A stretch of DNA of 6,154 nt. Source: Anaerolineales bacterium (lineage in GTDB: Bacteria; Chloroflexota; Anaerolineae; Anaerolineales; DRMV01). The stretch is from assembly GCA_015491595.1 (NCBI GenBank), contig WFVP01000405.1, positions 1 to 6,154 of the forward strand, in the 5' to 3' direction. The translations under genes and the position numbers were made by a program. This document shows positions 1 through 5,603 of this stretch, in pieces. How positions within the stretch are numbered: position 1 is the first letter of the stretch; each line of letters starts with the position of its first letter. Under the pieces are notes generated by a model. It saw only the letters and a list, made by a program, of their open reading frames with translations, had not been told where the DNA came from and searched no databases.

Positions 1-2
1 CC

Positions 3-1331
3 TCAGTGCCACGCGTCCTGCCAGCCGACGGGGACCACAATCCAATACGTCTTCTCGTGGAGAACGGCAAAGGCTGGACCGTAGAAGGAAGGCATCCAAC
101 CCGAACCGTCGGTGGAATACACCTCCAGTGCCATAGGCGGTGCGAAAGCCTCTTCCCACTTTCCCCTCTGCCAGCGATACGTGCGTCCTATCCCCTGACG
201 CTCAGCAAACACCCACGGGGACTGCCGGTTGAGGAACCACCCCCATTGCACGAACTGTCCATCCTCCAATGAGGAACCATCAGAGGCCGTATTCACCAAC
301 CACACCTGGTTGTCAAAACAGTACGGCACGAAGAAGCCATGGGGAGTCGGAGGGGGCACCACCTGCCATTGGTCCTGGTGCAAGCGGGCGATATAGGCAA
401 AGTGTTCAGGGGCATCGGGCTTCGAAATGCGCCAGGTCAAAGAAACCCACACCTCTTCACCGCACGCCCGAACCCAGAAGAAGGAAGCGTGCTCCTGGAA
501 CATACGCGCACCGTACCCTTCGAAGTAGCGGGCCACCGGTTCCGGCACCTGTTCCGGCAGGGGCGGCAGAGCCCGCCAGGCATCGCCATCCCAGGCGTAC
601 ACCCGGTCCGCCAGCCAGAACCCTGGCCCCACCAGATACCCCTGGCCATCCGCGGGCAGGGGCAGGTCTTGGGGTTCGCCTAACTGCTCCCATATCCAGG
701 GGCGTAACGTGACCCGTTTCTCCTGCACCGTGAAGAGGCCCCACATCTCGAACAGGCCCCGTCGGTCCGCGAAGGCCACATCGGCCGGTTCGGTGCCGGG
801 GATACGAAGGGCGCGTCCCAGGGCGTCAAAGACGTACCGCAGTCCGCCCACCGCGGTCTGCTGACCGCCATCCGACGACGGCTCATAAGGAAACGCCTCC
901 AGGCGCCACGGCGAAGGCGCGTCAACGATTTCAAAGGTCACCTCGTGCATCGCGCGACGCCCACCATCTCTGGCCTCCAGGCGCAGCACATGGGGTCCAG
1001 GGGACAGATTCTCCAGCACGACAACCTGGTCCTTGGGGGCCTGTGTGGAACTCGCAACCACCGCCTCCCCGTCCAGGTAGAGGGTGAAATCCGGCGTGCG
1101 GGACACGGGTCCGGATTCGGAGATAACCGTCTGGCGGGAGCGGTATTCGGTGCGCCACTGGACAACAACCCGGTCCGATGCGATGCGCAGCCCTGCGGCC
1201 GGAAAGGTGATGCTGGCCAGCAGGAAAGCCGGCACGGTGCACAAGCCGCACAAACAGACCATGAGCACGAAACCCAGAAGACCTCCATCCATGAACAACA
1301 TCCCCTTGGTGCTTTTGGGTGTCCCATCCAT
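3..1331 (-). CDS. Membrane-anchored hypothetical protein with Ig-like and propeller-like regions
   Basis: I do not recognise this 442-residue protein. Seen: a short polar N-terminus, then one strongly hydrophobic segment (about residues 17-43) that looks like a signal anchor or uncleaved signal peptide. Residues 45-136 are a strand-rich Ig/Fn3-like domain, with LYLDGEAVV and the turn LSPGPHVLRLEA typical of bacterial cell-surface domains. Residues 190-442 are very rich in Trp, Tyr and Phe. A W-x(4)-W or related pattern followed by prolines occurs near residues 244-259, 313-329 and 384-400, spaced by about 70 residues, as in propeller-type repeats. Inference: a single-pass protein with an extracytoplasmic body. 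The ATG at 1331 was chosen because GGGGAG lies six bases upstream. The frame stays open upstream to 1985, but that part is antisense to the helicase gene and reads as non-protein-like sequence. The stop (TGA) is at 5-3, so the gene is complete. Function unknown. Confidence 0.75.
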   Translation of the reverse strand: MDGTPKSTKGMLFMDGGLLGFVLMVCLCGLCTVPAFLLASITFPAAGLRIASDRVVVQWRTEYRSRQTVISESGPVSRTPDFTLYLDGEAVVASSTQAPKDQVVVLENLSPGPHVLRLEARDGGRRAMHEVTFEIVDAPSPWRLEAFPYEPSSDGGQQTAVGGLRYVFDALGRALRIPGTEPADVAFADRRGLFEMWGLFTVQEKRVTLRPWIWEQLGEPQDLPLPADGQGYLVGPGFWLADRVYAWDGDAWRALPPLPEQVPEPVARYFEGYGARMFQEHASFFWVRACGEEVWVSLTWRISKPDAPEHFAYIARLHQDQWQVVPPPTPHGFFVPYCFDNQVWLVNTASDGSSLEDGQFVQWGWFLNRQSPWVFAERQGIGRTYRWQRGKWEEAFAPPMALEVYSTDGSGWMPSFYGPAFAVLHEKTYWIVVPVGWQDAWH

Positions 1332-1337
1332 GTTCAA

Positions 1338-1343
1338 CTCCCC
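1338..1343 (-). promoter_or_regulatory. Ribosome binding site of the membrane-anchored protein gene
   Basis: GGGGAG on the minus strand is followed by a six-base spacer (TTGAAC) and the ATG at 1331. This decides the start: the in-frame ATG ten codons later has only GGGG directly touching it and no proper spacer, and the in-frame starts upstream lie inside the helicase gene. Confidence 0.6.
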
Positions 1344-1380
1344 GATGGAAAGTCGATGGATGCCCAAATCAACGGAATGA

Positions 1381-1399
1381 AGAAAAATGGTCCATGACC
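1381..1399 (-). terminator. Weak candidate terminator after the EndoQ-UvrD gene
   Basis: On the minus strand, 24 bases past the stop of the fusion gene, GGTC-ATG-GACC can fold into a short four-pair hairpin and is followed by ATTTTTCT. The T-run is right for an intrinsic terminator but the stem is very short, so it may only attenuate. The downstream gene lies on the same strand 91 bases away and could still be co-transcribed. Confidence 0.25.
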
Positions 1400-1422
1400 C
1401 AGGCGCTAAGGGCAATGCGCTA

Positions 1423-4400
1423 TCACTCAAAAAGCCGCAACTGCCGCGCCTGGGGTTTGGGCCTGGAGCGAGAAGGGGGCTCCCAGGCGCGGTGGCGCCG
1501 TACCTCTTCCGGCAGGGCCTCCAGGAAGGGCGACGGACGCTGCTCTCGGGTCTGACCGAAGAGGCGACGCCTCCGGGCCCAGGTGAGGATGAGGCGCTCC
1601 TGAGCGCGGGTGACCCCCACGTAGAACAATCGGCGCTCCTCGTCCTCATCGGCCGGTTCTCGACCCAAACGATAGGGCAGGATGTCGTCTTCGCAAGCCG
1701 CCAGGAAGACCACGGGGAACTCCAGGCCCTTGGCCGCGTGCATCGTGAGCACGTGCAAACGGTCGCCTCGGGGGTCCACGAAGTCCTGCTCCCGGGCCAG
1801 GTACAGTCCCTGGAGCCACCCGGCCCAGGACAGGCCGCGACGGCGGGCATCCTCCGCGCTATGGAGCAAGCGGTCCCAATCTTCGGAAGTGGGTTGCGAT
1901 GCGGGGCTTGCTTCCCCGCCCATGCCATGGGGTTGGGTCCAGACTTCCCGCAGCGCGGCCACCACCTCGGGAGCCACCCGAGCACCCCACCGGGTCAACA
2001 CGCCCATCAGGGCTTGAAGTCGATGACGGGTCGCTTCGGGAATCCCTTGCATCACGGCCAGGCGCTGGAAGGGGTCGGCATAGGAAGCCAAGCCCCGACG
2101 CCATCCCTGCCGAATCCGGGCGGGCACGCGCCAGTGGGCCAGCAAGGCCTCCCACAGGTCCTCCCGGCGGGGGTCCAAAAGCAAACCCAGGAGGGCCAGG
2201 ACGGCTCCCACCCCCGGACGCTGACTCCACAAGGCATCGGAAACCACATGATACGGAATCCCGGCCCGGTCCAGGGCTTCCTGCAAGGGCGGGAGCAGAG
2301 CTCGCATCCGTACCAGAATGGCGATTTCACCAAAAGTGCGGCGCCCTTCGTGCTCGCTTCCCACCCGGCCGGAATCCAGGGAGAAGTAACTGGTGCCGCC
2401 CACCATCTGCTCGATGGCGTGTACAATGGTTTCGGCTTCTGCCCGGTCCGTGGGCGCGTCCCAAACGTCCACCGTCTCCGGGCCTTCGCGAACGGGTTCC
2501 AACGGGGGATTCGAGGACAGCACCGCCTGGGCAGCCCGTAAAACCCCTGGCACGGACCGGTAGTTGCGGGTCAGGTGGATTTCTCGCGCGCCCGGGTAGT
2601 CCTCCCGGAAGCGCAGGAAATAACGGGGACTGGCTCCCCGAAAACCATAAATGGCCTGATTCGGGTCGCCAATGACGGTGAGGTTATGGTCGGGCCGGGT
2701 GATTTGCCGCAGCAGGCGGTATTGGACTTCGTTCAGGTCCTGGTACTCATCCACCCCCACCCATAAGTAACGCTCCCGCAGGGCCTCGCGCCAGGTCTCA
2801 TCGGTCTCCAGGACCCGCAAGGGGCGAAGGAGCAGGTCGCCGTAATCCACCAGGCCCTGCTGTTCCAGGGCCTCCTGATAGCGACGATAGACCGCGACCC
2901 ACTCGGCCCCCGGATGGGTCCGGGCCGCGGCTTCGGGGTCCAGGGCCTGGCGCTTGGCCATCTGGATGGCCCGCCACCAGCCGTCCCGATGGCGGGCCGG
3001 GGTATCGGGAAAGAGTTGGGCCAAGAAACCCCGGGCTTCGCTTTCGGTAAGAAGTCGGGGAAGCGCGGCCGGACCGGATGTCTCGTGAAGGTTGCCCGCG
3101 GTTGGGGCAAGACGTTCCTGGGTCATCTCCCGCAATAAGGAAAGGCCCCAACTGTGAAACGTGTGTACCGGAATGCGACGGGCCACCTCCGGCCCCAACC
3201 AGTCCTCCAGGCGTCGACGCATTTCCTCCGCCGCCCGATTGGTGAAGGTGAGCGCCAGGGCCTGCTCGGGGGCCACGCCCTGGGCCAACACCGCGTAGGC
3301 CAGGCGGGCGGTCAGCGTGCGGGTCTTGCCCGTACCCGGACCGGCTACGATGAGCAGGGGTCCCGGCGGGGCTTCCACGGCCCGGCGCTGTTCGGGGTTT
3401 AGGGCTTGCAACAGACGTTCCAGGCCCGGTACGGTGGCCGTACCTTCCTCAGACCTTAAGGCCGGCTTCTCCGAGGCCTGACTGGAGGGGAGCGATTCCA
3501 CCGTGGGTTGCCAGCCGGCCGGGGATTCCTCCAACAAAGCCGGCTGCGGCGCGCTCTTCCGAGGCATGGTCTTCTCCAAGGTGAACAAGGTGCCCTGCGC
3601 CTCGGAGCGGGCCACACCCTCGGGGAAGACCCGAATCACGCCGTACTGACCGTCGAAGCCTGGCTGTACCTCCACTTCCCCCCGTCGCATTCGGGCAATA
3701 CCTTCGGCCAGCGTGGGCCCGGCCACCGCGGCGATTTCTTCCACTGGGGCGAAGAGCAAGATGTGCATCTCCGGTCGCAACCGGCGCAACAAATCCTCAT
3801 AGGTACGTCGCACCCGTTTGCTCGTGGGGCCGACGCCGTAAAGTTCTCCCAGGACCTCCGGTAGAGGCACCAGGCGATAGTACGGCAGGGCATTGGGCTT
3901 GGGTTGACCTTCGGGCCGGTCGGCCAGTTCTTCGACCCGGTGGAGCACCCCCACGGTCACCGGTTGGCCGCACACCGGGCACCTACCCTGATGTCGGCGG
4001 GTTTCCGAGGGTTTCCAGCACACTTCGCACTTCCGATGGCCGTCGTAATGGTACTTGCCCTCCTCGGGAAAGAACTCCACCGTGCCCAGGAAAGTTTCGG
4101 GGTCGCCCCGGCGGATGGCCTGGAACAGCGGGTCGTATCCCAGGGGAATGTCCAGGATGTTGGCCTCGCGGCCCAGTTTCTGGGGGGAATGCGCGTCGGA
4201 GTTGGAGACCAGGGTGTACCGGTCTAAAGCGGACACCCGCCAGTTCATAGGCGGGTCCGAAGAAAGGCCCGTTTCCAGGGCGAAGATGTGCGGCGTCAGG
4301 TCCTCAAAGCATTCCTCCACGCTGTCGAAGCCGGATTTGGACCCCAGCAGGGCGAACCAGGGCGTCCAGATATGGGCCGGGATGAGCACGCCCCGCTCGT

Positions 4401-4863
4401 CCGTCTCCAGGAGAATTTCCAGCAGATTCCGGGAATCCAGACCCAGAATGGGCCGCCCATCGGCTTCGATGTTTCCGATGCGAGCCAGACGGGCTTGAAA
4501 GGCTTCCACGGCCTCCAACGTGGGCAGGAAGACCACATGGTGGATTTTGCGCACCCGGTCGCCCTTCTTGTAGATGGTGCTGACTTCGCCGCCCAATACA
4601 AACCGCACCGGGCCCCGGCAGGAAGGGGGCACGCGTTTCTGGACCTCCCGCTCGTATTCAGGCTTTAGGCGAAACAGACCCTCCTCCGCGGGTTCCAGGT
4701 GTTCCTTGATTTCCTGCAACCACCCGGGGTGCGCGATGTCCCCTGTACCCACGATGTGCACACCCTTGAGTTGCGCCCAGTAGGCCAGGTGGGGCAGGGT
4801 GAGGTCCTTACTGGTGGCCCGGGAATAATGGGAATGGATGTGCAGGTCGGCAATGTAGGGCAT
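1423..4863 (-). CDS. EndoQ-UvrD fusion: PHP-type endonuclease Q joined to SF1 helicase
   Basis: An 1146-residue two-enzyme fusion. Residues 1-415 match endonuclease Q: PHP metal motifs D6-x-H8-x-H10, D42/H45, E93, H108-H109, H164 in HIWTPWF, and D223-x-H225; a four-Cys zinc site (C279, C282, C295, C298); and the PGFDGQYGVIRVF end. The EndoQ family nicks DNA 5' of deoxyuridine, deoxyinosine and abasic sites. A polar, probably disordered linker spans about 428-487. Residues 488-1100 are a complete UvrD/PcrA helicase: Q motif LNPEQ, Walker A AGPGTGKT (507-514), DEYQD (705-709), GDPNQAIYGFRG, TRNYRS, TMHAAKGLEFPVV and VGVTRA (1082-1087). QGTLF (423-427) and a C-terminal QLRLF (1141-1145) resemble clamp-binding peptides. 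From memory, similar fusions are annotated as UvrD-like helicases in several bacterial phyla. Inference: nick at a damaged base, then unwind from it. The start at 4863 has GAGGT four bases upstream. All catalytic motifs are intact. Confidence 0.93.
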   Translation of the reverse strand: MPYIADLHIHSHYSRATSKDLTLPHLAYWAQLKGVHIVGTGDIAHPGWLQEIKEHLEPAEEGLFRLKPEYEREVQKRVPPSCRGPVRFVLGGEVSTIYKKGDRVRKIHHVVFLPTLEAVEAFQARLARIGNIEADGRPILGLDSRNLLEILLETDERGVLIPAHIWTPWFALLGSKSGFDSVEECFEDLTPHIFALETGLSSDPPMNWRVSALDRYTLVSNSDAHSPQKLGREANILDIPLGYDPLFQAIRRGDPETFLGTVEFFPEEGKYHYDGHRKCEVCWKPSETRRHQGRCPVCGQPVTVGVLHRVEELADRPEGQPKPNALPYYRLVPLPEVLGELYGVGPTSKRVRRTYEDLLRRLRPEMHILLFAPVEEIAAVAGPTLAEGIARMRRGEVEVQPGFDGQYGVIRVFPEGVARSEAQGTLFTLEKTMPRKSAPQPALLEESPAGWQPTVESLPSSQASEKPALRSEEGTATVPGLERLLQALNPEQRRAVEAPPGPLLIVAGPGTGKTRTLTARLAYAVLAQGVAPEQALALTFTNRAAEEMRRRLEDWLGPEVARRIPVHTFHSWGLSLLREMTQERLAPTAGNLHETSGPAALPRLLTESEARGFLAQLFPDTPARHRDGWWRAIQMAKRQALDPEAAARTHPGAEWVAVYRRYQEALEQQGLVDYGDLLLRPLRVLETDETWREALRERYLWVGVDEYQDLNEVQYRLLRQITRPDHNLTVIGDPNQAIYGFRGASPRYFLRFREDYPGAREIHLTRNYRSVPGVLRAAQAVLSSNPPLEPVREGPETVDVWDAPTDRAEAETIVHAIEQMVGGTSYFSLDSGRVGSEHEGRRTFGEIAILVRMRALLPPLQEALDRAGIPYHVVSDALWSQRPGVGAVLALLGLLLDPRREDLWEALLAHWRVPARIRQGWRRGLASYADPFQRLAVMQGIPEATRHRLQALMGVLTRWGARVAPEVVAALREVWTQPHGMGGEASPASQPTSEDWDRLLHSAEDARRRGLSWAGWLQGLYLAREQDFVDPRGDRLHVLTMHAAKGLEFPVVFLAACEDDILPYRLGREPADEDEERRLFYVGVTRAQERLILTWARRRRLFGQTREQRPSPFLEALPEEVRRHRAWEPPSRSRPKPQARQLRLFE
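1429..1443 (-). other. C-terminal beta-clamp binding motif QLRLF
   Basis: This encodes residues 1141-1145 of the EndoQ-UvrD fusion, one residue before its end (QLRLFE, then stop). It fits the bacterial sliding-clamp binding consensus QLxLF. It sits after a basic, proline-rich and presumably flexible tail (about 1124-1140), which is the usual setting for such peptides. Confidence 0.6.
3583..3597 (-). other. Candidate internal clamp-binding peptide QGTLF
   Basis: This encodes Q423-G-T-L-F427, directly after the last conserved EndoQ block and at the start of the disordered linker. It keeps Q1, L4 and F5 of the bacterial beta-clamp consensus QLxLF but has Gly at position 2, so it is a weaker match than the C-terminal motif. 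Its place corresponds to the C-terminus of a stand-alone EndoQ. Confidence 0.35.
3970..4029 (-). other. Four-cysteine zinc-binding segment in the EndoQ domain
   Basis: This encodes residues 279-298 of the fusion protein, with the pattern C-x2-C-x12-C-x2-C (C279, C282, C295, C298). A zinc-binding module after the PHP domain is a hallmark of endonuclease Q and separates it from PHP phosphatases and polymerase PHP domains. Confidence 0.8.
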
Positions 4864-4867
4864 GGTT

Positions 4868-4872
4868 ACCTC
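4868..4872 (-). promoter_or_regulatory. Ribosome binding site of the EndoQ-UvrD gene
   Basis: GAGGT on the minus strand lies four bases before the ATG at 4863. This supports that ATG as the start, and the PHP motif DLHIH begins at residue 6, as in stand-alone EndoQ proteins. Confidence 0.5.
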
Positions 4873-4898
4873 GAACGGGGTATTTGATGGTGAGTTTC

Positions 4899-4904
4899 AT
4901 TATA
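4899..4904 (-). promoter_or_regulatory. Candidate -10 element for the EndoQ-UvrD gene
   Basis: The minus strand reads TATAAT, a perfect -10 consensus in an otherwise GC-rich region. It would give a leader of roughly 28 bases to the start at 4863. The hexamer at the expected -35 position (around 4922-4927) matches poorly. The element overlaps the left arm of the 19-base dyad. Confidence 0.45.
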
Positions 4905-4919
4905 CCCGCCGCGGGTATA
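4901..4919. promoter_or_regulatory. Perfect 19-base dyad between divergent genes (candidate operator)
   Basis: TATACCCGC, a single C, then GCGGGTATA form a perfect inverted repeat of nine-base arms. It sits between the starts of the leftward EndoQ-UvrD gene and the rightward mobA, and its arms overlap the -10-like hexamers of both. A dimeric repressor could therefore control both genes. No regulator is encoded in the window. It could also fold as a hairpin, but no T-run follows on either strand, so a terminator is unlikely. Confidence 0.5.
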
Positions 4920-4921
4920 CT
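4916..4921 (+). promoter_or_regulatory. Candidate -10 element for mobA
   Basis: TATACT matches five of six bases of the -10 consensus and overlaps the right arm of the dyad. Transcription would start near 4928, giving a leader of about 50 bases before the GTG start at 4980. The -35 region, around 4892-4898, is weak. Confidence 0.4.
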
Positions 4922-4959
4922 TCTGGAGACAGGCCGAGTTAAAGTCAATAAGCATCCTC

Positions 4960-4975
4960 TCCTCCACCAGGAGGA
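4960..4975 (+). promoter_or_regulatory. Hairpin covering the mobA Shine-Dalgarno
   Basis: TCCTCC (4960-4965), loop ACCA, then GGAGGA (4970-4975) form a perfect six-pair stem with a four-base loop. The right arm contains nearly all of the consensus Shine-Dalgarno AGGAGG (4969-4974), which lies five bases before the GTG start at 4980. When folded, the leader would hide the ribosome binding site. Inference: translational control, possibly by temperature. Equally, the pairing could be a by-product of a strong Shine-Dalgarno next to pyrimidine-rich sequence. Confidence 0.45.
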
Positions 4976-4979
4976 AGTT

Positions 4980-5603
4980 GTGGCTTCGTCTACCCCATAT
5001 CGCCTTTCCGTATTGGTGCTGGCTGGGGGACAGTCTCGGCGCATGGGGCGGGATAAAGCCCGGCTGGTGGTCCAGGGGGAACCCCTCATCCTTCGGGTGG
5101 TGCGTCGGGTGAAGCGAGCGGCCGATGAGGTCCTGGTGGTGAGCCGATGGCCCCACGAGTACGCCTTCACCGGAGTCGCCTGTGTACCCGATGTACTCCC
5201 GGGTCAGGGCCCCCTGGCGGGGATATGGAGCGGCGCACTGGTGGCCGCGGGACGTTACATCGCCCCCGTGGCCTGCGACATGCCCTTTGTCAATCCCGAC
5301 CTCTTGCAGGCCATGGTGAACGCCCTGGAAGCCCGGCCGCGTCTGGAGGGCATTCTCCCGGTGGAAGAAGAACGCGCCCACCCTCTCCATGGCGTGTACC
5401 ACCGGGAGGCTTTCCTGAAAGCAGGCGCCCGGGCCTTACGTAAAGGAAAACGGGCCATCCAGGCGGCCCTGGACGATATGCGCCTTGAGATTTGGTCAAG
5501 AGCCCAGTGGGGAACATGGGAACCTGAAGGCCGCGCCTTCTGGAATCTGAACACCCCGGAAGACCTGCGACGTCTGCTTCAAGAGAGGGATAACTTTCCC
5601 TGA
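4980..5603 (+). CDS. mobA: Molybdenum cofactor guanylyltransferase MobA
   Basis: A 207-residue cytoplasmic enzyme that transfers GMP from GTP to molybdopterin-bound molybdenum, making the dinucleotide cofactor of enzymes such as formate dehydrogenases and nitrate reductases. Seen: the nucleotide-binding signature LVLAGGQSRRMGRDKA (about residues 12-27), GQGPLAGIWSG, the metal-binding ACDMPF, PLHGVY and the C-terminal NLNTPEDL, all in the usual order. Length is normal for the family. The GTG at 4980 was chosen because AGGAGG lies five bases upstream and the conserved core begins a few residues later. In-frame TTG and ATG codons at 4884 and 4887 would add 32 non-conserved residues across the promoter dyad. 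It is divergent from the EndoQ-UvrD gene and overlaps the UDG gene end by 25 bases. No other cofactor gene is nearby. Related MocA-type cytidylyltransferases share the fold, but the motifs fit MobA better. Confidence 0.9.
   Translation: MASSTPYRLSVLVLAGGQSRRMGRDKARLVVQGEPLILRVVRRVKRAADEVLVVSRWPHEYAFTGVACVPDVLPGQGPLAGIWSGALVAAGRYIAPVACDMPFVNPDLLQAMVNALEARPRLEGILPVEEERAHPLHGVYHREAFLKAGARALRKGKRAIQAALDDMRLEIWSRAQWGTWEPEGRAFWNLNTPEDLRRLLQERDNFP

Noticed and set aside
1345..1361. Short direct repeat of CCATCG on the minus strand upstream of the membrane-protein gene
   Set aside because: Two six-base copies are too short to distinguish from chance, and no -10 element accompanies them.
1332..1985. 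Open upstream extension of the membrane-anchored protein frame (218 extra residues)
   Set aside because: It lies inside the helicase gene in another frame, has the Arg/Pro/Ser-rich composition of an out-of-frame GC-rich shadow, and has no Shine-Dalgarno. The ATG at 1331 has a good one.
1387..2541. Long plus-strand open frame of 384 codons
   Set aside because: It is fully antisense to conserved UvrD helicase motifs. Its Gly/Pro/His/Gln-rich translation matches no family I recognise, so it is a GC-driven shadow.
1899..2675. Plus-strand open frame of 258 codons
   Set aside because: It is antisense to the helicase, with an Arg/Pro/Gly-rich translation and no domain or ribosome binding site.
4943..4948. 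TTGACT on the minus strand as a -35 box for the EndoQ-UvrD gene
   Set aside because: It lies about 38 bases from the TATAAT at 4899-4904, too far for a normal 16-18 base spacer, and no acceptable -10 sits at the right distance.
4866..5402. Minus-strand open frame of 178 codons opposite mobA
   Set aside because: It overlaps the well-supported mobA and the divergent promoter region, and its translation shows no recognisable motif.
5586..5601. AGGGA-TAACTT-TCCCT hairpin at the mobA/UDG junction as a bidirectional terminator
   Set aside because: The stem has only five pairs and no T-run follows on either strand, so it lacks the features of an intrinsic terminator.
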